Shown here: one piece after another, positions 35,917 to 47,166 of the stretch
Layout of the letters: the number at the start of each line of letters is the position of its first letter
Position numbering within the stretch: the first letter of the stretch is position 1
Origin: Ophioderma brevispina
Lineage: Eukaryota; Echinodermata; Ophiuroidea; Amphilepidida; Ophiodermatidae
NCBI GenBank assembly: GCA_023653785.1
Contig: JAMKCH010056607.1
Location: forward strand, 62,001-126,000
DNA length: 64,000 nucleotides
Reading direction: 5' to 3'
Notes under the pieces: model-generated
The model's input: the letters and a program-made list of their open reading frames with translations, nothing else
What the model was told of the DNA's origin: nothing
Database searches by the model: none
Made by a program: the position numbers and the translations under genes

Positions 35917-36830
35917 AAGGTATGAGACCTATAATTTTAGAATTTTTTTCATGTTTGGTTATTTGTAAAAGCTAATGGTTTAATTCAAATGGTCATCAGA
36001 AACTATTGTGATCTGATGTAAAAAAATCCCAATTTACATGCATGCTTAATTAGCATAATCAATTATGCGCATATATAATAAGGCATACTTGAAGCATGAT
36101 AGCAGCACTGCTGTAGGTGATACCCTATCAACTTATACATTATTTTAAAGCTGAAAGTCTAAGCTAGTGCTTGACATTCTCAAAATTCAAAATTTATGTT
36201 TGTGTAAAGAAATTTTTTTAAAAATTCAAAAAATTAAGAAAATCAATAAAATCGTCAGCTAATTAATACGCATAAGCTCCACAGGTCCCCCATGGGAATA
36301 AATTAGGAAAACGAGCAGTGTCAAGCACAAGATTCATTCATAAACAACAACTCCAGCAAGTTTCATTGACAAATATTGTAAAATAAAATCACCGGAGCGT
36401 TACAAATATCGTACTTAAATGATAAACAACAATTTGAGAAAATGTTAAAAAATATATAGAAACACTTTTAAATTATTATGCAAATAATATTCACATATTT
36501 TTTTAGTACTTAATTAAATCTCAATTTTTGTTGAATAAATGGTATCAATAGCTTATTTAGTTTTGAGATATGTTTTTAATCAAATTTTTAAATATAGCAG
36601 GTTGAAAAAATATAGAACTACATTATAAAAATTACTGGGTGAAAAACAATAAAAATAAAAAGAAATAGAATTGCGTGCTTTTCAATTGGCGTCTTTAAAT
36701 TATCGTCACTTTGGAACCGCAGCTCCGATTTCCATCAAACAAAAAGCATATTAAATATTATTTCCCTTCTTTCTATAAGATCATATTGCAAAACACATCA
36801 TTTACACAATAATTATAGGTCTCATACCTT
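35917..36830. mobile_element. 914-bp AT-rich element with perfect 20-bp terminal inverted repeats
   Basis: AAGGTATGAGACCTATAATT at 35917-35936 is repeated in exact inverse at 36811-36830. The interior is strongly AT-rich with no open frame of note, so the element is non-autonomous. Flanks show no clear target duplication. Two shorter inverted-repeat elements follow within 500 bp. Confidence 0.75.
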
Positions 36831-36949
36831 AAAGGAGGCAAGCAGAAACCTTTGAAAAAAGTTTGGATCATGTTAAAACATGCCAACTTATTAACTTTCG
36901 TTGTTTTTGTTTTGTTGTACTTGTAGTGGTGTGTTTTTGCTCTCATTAA

Positions 36950-37295
36950 AGACACTATCAGTGATTTGCTAAATCAGAAAATCAAAAAAATCATCAAAAA
37001 TCAGATTTTTGCATGTATGTAACAAGTACAGGTATCCTAACATACCCTGCAAATGATAACACTAGAAGCAACCTAATAAGGACAGAATCGGAAATTTTAG
37101 TCATTACTGTCCGTTCGGACACTTACTACAACACGTAATTGAATGGGGAATCGTATCTTGGAACACTGCCGTTTTCTTCCTTTTCTGTCAATTCTTCAGT
37201 TGGAAAAGGTAACTTATGAGAATTCTACAGACTTATCCTTCACTTTGAAGCTATTCCTGCAAATTTCAGATATTTTCAAATCACTGATAGTGTCT
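36950..37295. mobile_element. MITE family T1 copy 2, TTAA-flanked
   Basis: TTAA at 36946-36949 and 37296-37299 brackets AGACACTATCAGTGATTT on the left and its exact inverse AAATCACTGATAGTGTCT on the right. The interior is collinear with the copy at 28536-28898. The ends are better preserved here, so this copy best defines the family. piggyBac-like non-autonomous element by target site. Confidence 0.85.
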
Positions 37296-37320
37296 TTAAG
37301 TTGTAAATTCTAATTATTAA

Positions 37321-37617
37321 AGGTCCCAGGAAATGCAAATAGAATTGATGTGGTTTGTGTCAAGTCTACAAGGAGGGGTGAGAAAGCATTCAATATTTGG
37401 GTTGGTGATGACATCATTAGTGGACTATTGATTTTTCAGAGAGTAATAGAAAATTCCAGGTGACTGGTGTGAATCTATTCATGGCACTGACTGAATATCA
37501 ATAGTTTCACTAATGATGTCACTGGTAGTGTATTCTTTTTTGTGGCCCTGTTTATTGGGGATGGAATGCCCGGTAAAGATTTGGACTAGGTTTATCATCT
37601 CATTTCCTGGGACCTTT
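37321..37617. mobile_element. Foldback MITE (AGGTCCCAGGAAATG ends), TTAA-flanked
   Basis: Begins 21 bases after the end of the previous element. Inverted ends are AGGTCCCAGGAAATG (37321-37335) and CATTTCCTGGGACCT, with TTAA on both sides (37317-37320, 37618-37621). The inverted similarity continues inwards: GATGACATCATTAGTG near the middle-left pairs with CACTAATGATGTCA, and CTATTGAT with ATCAATAG. The whole element can therefore fold into one long hairpin. No coding capacity. Confidence 0.8.
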
Positions 37618-37639
37618 TTAAAAAAAAATGGTTTCACCT

Positions 37640-38070
37640 GACGTCGTAGTTTGTGAAGGACAGGCCTCATGACCTTTGACCTAGACATGTGCCCTTTGAC
37701 CTTGACATGTGACCTTTAACCTCATAAACAAATGAGGATTTGCATGTAATATCCATAAACCAAGTTTGGTTCCAATTGAACTTCAACTTTTCAATTCAGG
37801 TCAAATTACATTTTCACAACTTACAACAATCTTACAACTTGACCTCATGTGACCTTTGACCTTGGTATGCGACTGTTGACCTCAACAAATACGGAATCCA
37901 AAGTTGCACCTATGACCCAAGTTTGGTTTAAATCCATTGAAGTATGCGGATATTACACACAAATGTTAACCCTTTTTCACAACAGCAGCAGACTACATAC
38001 ATGTACATCAACAACAGACAACAGTGGACAAAGTGATCCCTATGCGCCTTCCTGCAGTGACACAAGCGAC
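37640..38070 (+). repeat. DR1-type interspersed repeat, longest copy
   Basis: Contains TGACCTTTGACCT twice (37670-37682 and 37850-37862), each a perfect direct repeat of AGGTCA spaced by one base on the minus strand. Degenerate copies occur at 37691-37702 and 37709-37722. It continues with CCAAGTTTGGTT..AATTGAA, CCATTGAAGTATGCGGATAT, TGTTAACCCTTTTTCACAAC and CAACAGACAACAGTGGACAA. The 3' part is shared with 6146-6262, and the AGGTCAC part resembles 4330-4440. It is an interspersed repeat; binding of nuclear receptors is only a possibility raised by the motif. Confidence 0.75.
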
Positions 38071-40929
38071 ACAAAAATCATGACATTTATGGGAAAGATT
38101 CTGCAAAATTATGGTTTTAAATTTTAGAATCAATTTGATTGATTTGGCTTGATGTATTAAACTGACACAATCATCAATCTTGTATTTTAGTAGAGGCAGT
38201 CTACCTGTACACTTCCATATTGATCAGATTCACCCGGACAGGTTGCACTATTGATATCTCAAAGACGGAAAAGTAATCTGTTCACACATTTAATAACACA
38301 CAATAATGGAAATTTCACCAAAAGCAAATTTATGAAGGATCTGTCATGGTCTGTGTTAATAGTTTGGTAGACAGAGTAGACAGTGCCCATTATACCATCA
38401 AAACATTTTGAAAGCTTTCAGCAGGATTTTTTTTCATCTTAGTTATTATAGCATGGTTTACTACTAAAGAGTTCCCGAATGTTTGTAAATTACTTCTTGG
38501 ACATGACATACGCATGCATACCTCTCGCAGGTACTGCACTCTACATGCAATCGGACAGTGTGTTGCTTATGTGGGGAAGCACGCATATGTAGCAAGTTTA
38601 AGCAACATGTCCAAGTACTTAAAAGTGCTTGTTCTGATTTATGTCTATTGTGTTCTCTGCCTGATATGAGAGCCTGGCACTTGCACATATGCCCCATCAA
38701 GTACCGTGGAGGAAAAAAACTTGTGGTTTGATGGTAGAAGCAATAATGCACATTGCAAAGCCTTATTCAATACTGTGCTAATATTGATGGTTAAACACCT
38801 CTTATGTACACAAAGGCAGCATTTTATAATACCTGCCACATGTTTTGATCGAGATCTCGATCACTTGAGCACAGTAAGTGTTAATTCATTTTTTTGTTTA
38901 CATCTTGGGAATGAAATGGATTTCAAATCCCTCAAGAGCTCAAATTCAGGACGACAATGAGAAAAATACGGCCTTTCACCCGATATCGAAATCGATACCA
39001 CTTCCGGGTAAATCAGGGGGTCCCAAAGACAATCGGAACACACACCTTTAAGCGCCAGAGTATAACTACACTTTCTCCTGGCTGAATTATGGTTAGTTAA
39101 ATGACGCAGTTGTGGTATCATCCTGCGAACAAATTTCCTTTCCATTCTTTTCATTTCTTCCTTTCAAGTCTCTTTACAGAAACTACAAATAGTCAAAATG
39201 TCGAAAGAATTTTCAATAAAACTAATTTCTCCAGTTCAGAGAGTTTGGTGAAATCCACATGGTTTTCCTATTGGACCATGCCTGGTCATCCTTTGAAGTG
39301 ACCTGAGCCTCAGCCATGCCATATAATTATATTCACTGGCTATGGCCTCATTAAACTTGACCAATCCATGCTGACCAGAAGGCCAATCAGTCATTCAATT
39401 TAGAATCTGGAGGATAAAGTAAAGGTTTTAAGAATTGAGCAAAATTATTATTTCTGGAATTAACTGCATGAATCTAATTTTGAAAGCACACCATATTTTA
39501 ACTAAAAAGTTACATTGTGTATATGTGTAGGCCACAACAACTATACTCGGTCATAATTCCTTTTCTCACAAGACAAAACCATGACAAACACTCAAGGGAA
39601 ATACATAGAAGCACATTACACACAGCAACTACATGCGTCGCACGAGTATGTTGACGCCTATTTCAGTAAAGGAAATGTGACGGCGATTATAAGCAAGTCC
39701 GGTGCCTCTGGTTGGAAGGATGGGAGATGAAAATTTATCATTTCACTGGTGGTACATGGAATGATTGCATCAGGGACTGCAGCAATTAAAACCCCAACAA
39801 TCAGCTTGGCAGCAAAACCCAATCTCTCAGCTTGAATCAGAGTTTGCCCTGTAATATGCAATTGGTATATTTACAAGCAAGCCATTTTGAACATTAAAGT
39901 TAAGTTTCATCACCTTATAGGCTTATACCATCTGTGATTAACATACATGTACACTTGTGATTAGAGTTATGTGCATGTGATGCAAGAAATTGTGGCTCAC
40001 AGTGCATCCATTTGTGTTGCAAAATGCCTCACATGCTCAATTTTAATGCTAACCCTAACACATCACTGGGTAGTTGGCCCTAAAACGGCCCAAGAGTCAA
40101 TAGGAGGCAACGCATAAGTGTCGCCTGACGTCCCAGATGCAAAGACAGCCAACTGCATGCAATCATTGCTTTCCATTGCCTTTGAGCCGGGAAAAATGGC
40201 GGAAAAAGCTTTTTAGTCTCACATGCAATAGGCAGCAAGAGGTCTCCTGCGGGGAGATTGAAAGCAATTGGTTTTCAACGTCTTCTGCGGGAAAAGCGGC
40301 CCAAAGTCAATCAAAAGCAATGACCGGAATTGTACATCTAGTTCAGGGTTTACAAATTTGACCTTGACACGTCTGCTGAATTCGGAGGGCCCAACGTACA
40401 GTGAACGTCGGCAGAAAACCATGAAAGGACTTCGGGAAGGTAGTGCATGGTGGGATACAACATGTCGACCAGAACTCCGTGTTATGGTGTGTGGACATCT
40501 CAAGTGCAATAGAAATCATTGGCGGTAAAATAAATAGTTCTTGATGTCCGACATGCAATTACAATCAATAGGAGCAACTTGATTGCTTCCAATTTACTCT
40601 AGGATGGGTTAGGGCTAAAACACAGCTTTTATTTTTTCTTTCATAGAAAAATATAATTGGTCTCTGATAGCTATGTTCTGTAGCCATCATACATGATTAT
40701 ACAGGTGTATTGCTTAATGCTTAGCTGTGTAATGAATAACATCTCACTCACCTACCCAAATGGCTATTTGAAGAAATTGTAAAAAGTGCAAAAAATTACC
40801 AGTTTTAGCCTTTATTATTGAAAAGGGTAAATTGAAAAGGGTAAATTGGTGGCTGCCATTTTTTTTATTTCAGAATTTTTAAGATTGTAACACAAACATT
40901 ACGGTTTTGACTTAGTGAATAATTTGGTA

Positions 40930-40975
40930 ATCAGTATCTGAAAGTTGTGGGTTCAAGCCCTGCAGAAGTCAATGC
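40930..40975 (+). mobile_element. Possible tRNA-like SINE head fragment
   Basis: GTGGGTTCAAGCCCTGC (40947-40963) resembles a polymerase III B box, preceded by GACTTAGTGAA and TTGGTAATCAG, which could be a decayed A-box region. No second copy was found in the window. Confidence 0.25.
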
Positions 40976-41010
40976 GTTATGCACCTAGGCCTACATAACA
41001 AGTGATAGGT

Positions 41011-41040
41011 AGCTGCTGCTGCTGCTGCTGCTACTACTGC
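41011..41040 (+). repeat. (GCT)n microsatellite with ACT interruptions
   Basis: GCTGCTGCTGCTGCTGCT followed by ACTACTGCT. Simple sequence; the antisense poly-alanine run in an open frame here is a by-product. Confidence 0.9.
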
Positions 41041-41242
41041 TATTACAATCCTAGTGCAGAGGATTGTGCGCTTGGCCAGGTAAAATGATTGTGATGTTTT
41101 CCTGATGGCAGCTTGCGTAGTAATAGGCATCAGCACAATGATTTCGTAAAAATGGGGGCAACACAAAAAGTCTGTTATTGTTATTAGATACATGTAGATA
41201 AGAACCAGATTTCACACAATAATTACAGGGTTCGATTTCATT

Positions 41243-41425
41243 TGACCCCTTTCTTACACGACATAGATCCAAATTGACCCCTTTCTTACACGACATAGAT
41301 CCAAATTGACCCCTTTCTTACACGACATAGATCCAAATTGACCCCTTTCTTACACGACATAGATCCAAATTGACCCCTTTCTTAGATGTACATCCAATTT
41401 GACCCCTTTCTTACATCGAATTAGC
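41243..41425 (+). repeat. 32-bp tandem repeat, four perfect units plus two diverged
   Basis: The unit begins TGACCCCTTTCTTACACGAC and continues ATAGATCCAAAT, 32 bases in all. Exact copies start at 41243, 41275, 41307 and 41339; diverged copies follow at 41371 (with a GATGTACATCC variant) and 41400. The length is not a multiple of three, so it is not coding. Confidence 0.95.
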
Positions 41426-44400
41426 CCTCATTGATTAGCAGTCAGAAGTAAATAATGCACGCTTTGAGCATGAACTTCACTATACATGTACTTAGGTAGA
41501 ATGTACATAATAACTGTAATGTGCCCTGTAAAAACAAAAGCAGTATAACAGTTGCAACTTTCCTATTTTCAAACCATGACTGTGAAAATGACAATACCCA
41601 TCACTATTTTGTCCATACATGTAGCTTCCCTCCAGGTCAAAGACTCTAGTTTAGTGCGAATCAAAACAGGTCACTCACAGATTCTAGAGCATCTAAAATC
41701 TAAATCATGAATTATTCCATTTTTTGTATAATTGATGAAACTGTAAATAGAATGCAAGGTGGTCAAACCATTTTGCTTTCTAAGAAACCAAACCAAACCA
41801 AGGGATCCCACTAATTGAGATTTACAAGTGCGACATACTACCAATTACTAATCAATTCATTCCTTAACACATTTTCTGGAACGTGACATTTGGTTTGAAA
41901 GCCAATTTTGTAGCTTTTATCAACTTTCACATCCGGTGTGCACAATATTTCTGCAGGATATTTGAAAGTGTGTGGGCGCATACTACAACAATTGTCTACA
42001 GGGAATCCGAGCCATGAAACAGCCAGTTTTCAGCAAAATGATTGTGTTAATGTGTCATGGCTTTCAGTTTCAAATCATAATTATTCTAGCTTTCATCAAA
42101 TGTTTCATGCATGCGTCTCGGCCTTTCTGTTCTCTTGTGGCAACAACAAGTATGTACATTGTAGTGGTACACTTTACACAAAAAATTAGGCAATTTGAAA
42201 GCACAATCAAAATTTTGAATCACTACCATTGTTTGTATGTCACTATGTCAGTGAACTGTATTTGAATCAAATACACTAAATTAAACAGATTCCCAAACAG
42301 TAAATATTCCCCTATGATTATTAATAAATCATTTTATCACTGCTATCTTGCTATACATGTTAACTGTTATTCAAAATTATACATGTGGCAGTGTACTTAA
42401 TTTCAATTAACAGGCAAATTGTTGATCCTGCAACACACAGTATATAGATTCCAACATGCAAGCAAATAACATCACAATTGTTAGATTAAAGTTTCTATAA
42501 CATAACACAAGAGAAGGCATGGAGTAGCCATTTACACTGTCTGAACAAAGTAAATTTGTTATGTATTTCTCTTTTTTACTGTGCTAATGTGGGGAAAATG
42601 TCAGCGCAGCATTTTAGCAACAAACCTTTTGTAGCGCTAGACATCCGACCAGTAATTAGCAGCACTCTTCCTTGTTACTGCCAGTGTTACTGCAACAGTT
42701 ACAATGTACATGTACATGTAGCAGCAGTTCAGTTTCAGCAATTTTCCTGAGGGGGAAAAATGTCCCAGCGGCAATTAAGAACATTGGGTTTCTCATGGCG
42801 GTACTTCTGGGTTTGCCCAATGGTGGAACACATGACTGCCAAATTTGGAAGTCAAATGGACATTTACCTTCGATATGAACCCAGATGTACTTTGGGGCCT
42901 AGGGTCTGGGAGAATCCGCGATCGCGGAAAAGTGCCTATGGGGAGTTAACCCTGCAGAACACTTAATGTTGATGCATGATGGAGCAATTTAACCTCCAGT
43001 ATTTGAAGCAGTTCCCGCATCACACTAGAAGACTGTTACCTAGAGTGAACAGACCCGGGATAATACCCTACTCTTTTCGATGAGGTGTGCAACTTTTTAC
43101 GTGCTAAGGATCGATTCCACTGACACACGGGACCAACAGCTTTACCTGACTCTCCATGAGGCGCCGGGCCAAACATTGCATACCGCCCAGGCACATTCAT
43201 AACGCAATGGTGGAAGCAAGGAGAAATTCCAAATTCACACTACATTAGTGCTGCGTGATTATGCAAATTCCGACCTTATAGGAACTATTGGAGTACCGGT
43301 ACGACCAAAAACCCGGACTACTCGCGAGGCCAAACCGGCGCTCGGTAGATTTTCTTTTATAATTACCCAACGGTTCGAGCCTTAGACACTAGGCCAACTC
43401 GACAGGTTCTTTGTGAAGAATCGTCCGACCAAAAGCACTTTTGCAATAAACTTCCCACCGAGTGTCAAAAAATGTGAGACTTAGGCTGGGACCGTGTACA
43501 CGTTTAAACAGGTTACACAAACGTAAGGGGTCACTGCACCGTTTATAAAATTCAATCCATGTTTGCATGCAGTAAACTACAACTTTTTTCAGTACTTATT
43601 TTAATGCTGAAGTCAAACTGTTACCAAAATTACCTCCGTCAGTGAAAATTAAAGTTAAAAGTTCACAATGTGCTCAAGAAATGGTTTCCGACTTTTATGG
43701 AAACAGGGAATCCCCCGTTTACCAAGTTCTGGTATGTGCAAGTGTAGTCTGTGATAGAGACCTTGTTACTGTATTACTTAATGGGAAGATAACTAACGGG
43801 TACTATCAGCTAAAGGGACCAACTGGTAAAACAAATTAGGAGGCACCCATAGTGATTTCGTTGTTGAGGTCTTTGGGATATCATATTCAATGCTTACTTT
43901 GGATTAAAACATAACGTATGCAAGTACAAAACAACATTTCTGGTTCAAGATGAAAATATGATCGAATGCAAAGCCGGGTCACCCGATTATGAACGATTTA
44001 TAGCGCTAAAATTGCATGCGTGAAGCGCAAATTAGGCATCGTTCGACCATGGGGGACCGGTACATGTTCAAAACGAAGGAAATATTAATGTTTAAAGGAT
44101 AGGGAATTTAAACGGTAACTTCTAGCCTAGTGAGGACTTTGGGTTGACCAATCAACACATATGCTCACCACTACAAGCTGTTAAGTCTCTAGTGGTCGAT
44201 CGAGTACCCTGTACCAAGCCACGTGTGACCACACTTTAACAATGAACCAAATTAGAGCAACTTGGAAAATGCTTTTTAACAGAACGTACAGTTTCAGCAG
44301 TGTTCCGAGTGGGAGCTAATAGCCTGTTAAAGGGCTTCTGAAGGCAGGAAGCGTCGTATTGTAATGGAACATGCCATAAATATTGCAATAAATAGTTCGA

Positions 44401-44452
44401 AAAAGACGCAACATGCACATTGATCAAGCTCGGTCTTGTTGTTGTCACTTAC

Positions 44453-44499
44453 TCAATTGAGGTCACCAAGTCACAAATGTATATCCGGTCGGTTTTGGG
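44453..44499 (-). CDS. Candidate SPRED exon just upstream of the EVH1 exons
   Basis: The minus strand reads CCCCCTTTTGTAG, an acceptable acceptor, then 47 bases ending at GTAAGTGAC, a strong donor. Read from its first base it gives PKTDRIYICDLVTSI plus two bases, GA. The EVH1 exon at 31108 starts with a lone T that turns these into GAT (Asp), so the phase fits exactly and gives TSIDDSLLMRVRA. Vertebrate SPREDs have a short acidic leader of similar kind directly before RVRA. There is no ATG in this exon, so another exon with the start codon would be needed further right. The call rests on splice sites and phase rather than sequence conservation. Confidence 0.45.
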
Positions 44500-45807
44500 C
44501 TACAAAAGGGGGTTTTTTTTTGGTGATATGGTAAATTGGCAAATAGTACAATTGATCTATACATCGGTGATTGTGAGCCTAATTCCGATTTTAGACGTGG
44601 TAATAGTTTGTTGGTGTCGTTTAAATTCTTGAAGCTAGTTGTCAGGGGTGTATGTGGGCTATGGGTTTTCGGTCTATCTAGAAGGTTTAACAATGTTTAT
44701 TGTGTTGCAATTGGTTAGATAGTAACAAAAAATTTGCAAAGTAAAGGTCTTTGGGTGGAGCAAATGCAGTCAACGGCATCAACAATTATTGTCACCATAA
44801 ATAGGGCACCATTCCCATCTTTTTGCAAACAGCTCACACAATAGTGAAGTATAACAGGCCAATGACAATATCCTTTTAATAAACTGCCTACAAAGCTATG
44901 TTAGGATGATTTGTCAGTTGAATGATTCCATTTTTGGCTGACATTGCCAGTTCCCAAAATGCTTTATTATTATTGGATAATTGTATCAGTAACAAATTTA
45001 ACATAAACATTAAGCTTACACGACGCTTTGAGTTGTTAAAAGACGGCAGCGGTGACAAGGAATTTGTTTTACGCGTGTGTTGATTACCAAAAGGCGAATA
45101 TTAAAAAATGCTTTAAAATACCTATAATACAATCATATCATAACTATATCCTATTATTATGTTATCCTGAACTAAAGACAGGTACAACTTGTGGTGATCT
45201 CGTTACGAATAATTGAAAGAGCGTCTGCGAATATCATGGTACTAAACTAGAAACGGGAATGACATACAAAGACTTACGATTATCCGATAAATTAACAAGT
45301 GGATATGAAAATAAGCCCAACGACCCCTTATCTTTGGTAAGTGATTCCTCTCGCTTCCGTTCAAAATGCAAAGAGCTGAAGTACATTGGGAATACCCTCG
45401 AGCAATAGTACAAAATACCACCTTTAGAACTAACCCACTAAAGTTTAGGTATTTTGCTTTTTGAGAAGTAAACAAAGGACAAAATGAAAATGAGTAGAAA
45501 GCAACTCTTGTTGAAGTGATGTTTACTCTTTTAGGGATTCCATTTTACTTGTTAAGAAACCTGATCACATGGGAATTAACGAAATATTCAAAAATACAAC
45601 ATAGAGACACAGACTCTATTGTATTGTTGCAATACGCCCATATATGTGGATTTCATTGTTTTCTCATTTGTGGGGATTGGATTAGATAAGGGAAATTGAG
45701 TGTTAGTTTAGCTTTGGAGCGCGCCTCATATTTGCTCAGTGTGGCACATTGAAACTGATTATATACCGTAAAAAACTAATGTTCAGTGGGAATTATGCAA
45801 GCATCTC

Positions 45808-46085
45808 TCGAGGATCATACGGTGGGGGGGGGGGTGGTCCACTTGCAAATGGTCCAGGGTGCGGATATTTTTGTTTTTAGATAAAAAGTGCATATTTAAC
45901 AACAAGTGACCGAAAGTCCACTTTTTGGTGGGAAATTGACTTCAAGAAGGACCATTTTATTGTGTTGAGGTCATTTGACCAGACAAGTCCAATTTCTTTT
46001 TTTTTGTTTTTTTAAGAAGTTCAACTTTTTTGACTTTTTTCAAGTCACACAATCCTAAAAACCATCGTGCATACGACCCTGATCT
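45808..46085. mobile_element. Poly-G element family P, copy 1
   Basis: Begins GGATCATACGGTG followed by a G-run and GGTCCACTTGCAAATGGTCC. It contains GAAAGTCCACTTTTTGGTGG and ends CGTGCATACGACCCTGAT, an imperfect inverse of the start. It shares the (A/T)GTCCACTTTT blocks and G-run with the two copies at 56.1-56.8 kb. Confidence 0.5.
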
Positions 46086-47122
46086 TAATCTCTGTGTATT
46101 GAAGCAGTTGCCTGGGAGGGTGTGACAGTTAAGCCGATACAAAAATACTGAATTTGCTCCAGAGGTTTTCTCCCGATAGTATCATATTCACGACAAAAAA
46201 TGTTTGTAAAACTTAGTTTCAAACTTCGAAAAAATATAATTTTCAAAGACCCCGTTGTGTAATTAGGTACTTATAAACTGGTTGAATATACTAACATATA
46301 GGGCAGTAGTTATTCACATGCCGTAAGATGTAATAATTGACATTAACGACTAGATAATGAACAATAACATAATACTTTATCACTTTTTCAAAATCTCAAA
46401 CAGTCAACTTCACTCAAATCAACTTCCATTGCCCCTTCAAAAGTATGATTGGTACATCCTTATATAGCACTATAGGCGGCAACACTTTTGGAGTCCTTCA
46501 GTTTCACAATGATATGCATTTGCGAGGCCAAGTTCGACTCATATAATTTTGAAACCCATTTTCATTGACTATATGCATGCATTTCGTCAGATGCAAGCTA
46601 TTGTGAGTTCCCGTGCAACGGAAATTGATTATGCTTATTCTGGCGATTATTTCTTACACAAATAGTAATGAGGACGTAGGAAGATACCCCATGATTAATA
46701 CCTAGAACGCTTCAGCGATTCGCGAAATCTGGCAACACTAATCCATTCAGAATCATACGGTGCAGTGCTCCCCATGGCGCTCCACAGCTACCAAAGAAGT
46801 TTCAATCAGAAACCCTTGCTTAAAATGGTGTATTGGCACTGTTCGACAACCAAAAATCAGCAGAATTAACTATGTCACTAATCCGGCACCAGACTGACAA
46901 CAACATGGCGTTTGCTGCTTAAAACCTTCCCCAGGACCGACGATAAAAATTGCAGTTTTGGGCTTCAAAGTGAGTAATCGCATTGTACTAATGTCCACAA
47001 GTGCCTTAGTTAACATTAATCCCTGTAAGATGTCAATGGGGCATAGTGTGATTTAACTCTGCCATGCGAGAGGCTTCTTCAAATGGCCATGTCATGTGCT
47101 CGCGGAGTGAGGATATAATCCG

Positions 47123-47166
47123 CAACGGTAGGTTGAAGCCCCGGGGGAGACAACCCTACCGTTGCA
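47123..47166. repeat. Hairpin GCAACGGTAGG / CCTACCGTTGC
   Basis: Arms GCAACGGTAGGTTG and CAACCCTACCGTTGC pair with a single bulge around a GC-rich loop AAGCCCCGGGGGAGA. It lies in a CpG-rich patch. It could be a transposon core, a small RNA hairpin or chance. Confidence 0.6.

Larger units (their letters stand above)
31109..44452 (-). other. SPRED intron upstream of the EVH1 exons, about 13.3 kb
   Basis: Lies between the 47-nt candidate exon (donor GTAAGTGAC at 44452) and the EVH1 exon acceptor at 31109. Gene-free stretches inside (32.2-35.9, 38.1-41.2, 41.5-44.4 kb) hold only AT-rich sequence, a CA repeat at about 31180, (GCT)n at 41011-41036 and unrecognised frames. A minus-strand frame at 39658-39861 follows a fair acceptor and ends in a stop, but its phase cannot be joined to either neighbouring exon. 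Confidence 0.5.
15746..44499 (-). other. SPRED gene, visible span (partial; both ends missing)
   Basis: Four minus-strand exons or candidate exons are visible, in transcription order 44453-44499, 30940-31108, 16044-16214 and 15746-15783. SPRED proteins are membrane-associated inhibitors of Ras-ERK signalling; the EVH1 domain binds neurofibromin and the C-terminal Sprouty domain targets membranes. Only the EVH1 part is seen here. No initiator ATG, KIT-binding region or cysteine-rich domain was found, so a first exon should lie to the right (higher coordinates) and the long last exon to the left. Introns contain many MITEs and SINEs. Small indels at homopolymers break the EVH1 exons while splice sites stay intact, which favours assembly or read errors over a dead gene, though a pseudogene cannot be excluded. 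Confidence 0.75.

Noticed and set aside
39658..39861. Minus-strand 66-codon frame after the acceptor GCATATTACAG, ending in a stop, with hydrophobic composition
   Set aside because: Its phase fits neither neighbouring SPRED exon, no protein family is recognised, and the opposite strand is also open here (48 codons from an ATG). Chance is the simpler reading.
43147..43160. Minus-strand ATGGAGAGTCAG followed by GTAAAG as a first SPRED exon
   Set aside because: It ends on a codon boundary, whereas the EVH1 exon needs two bases from the preceding exon; joining them would give an immediate stop.
43060..43400. Several tRNA-like boxes (GGTTCGAGCC, GTTGGCCTAGTGTC, ATCGATCC) suggesting a tRNA gene
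   Set aside because: A and B boxes are not at tRNA spacing on one strand and no cloverleaf can be drawn; at most decayed SINE pieces.
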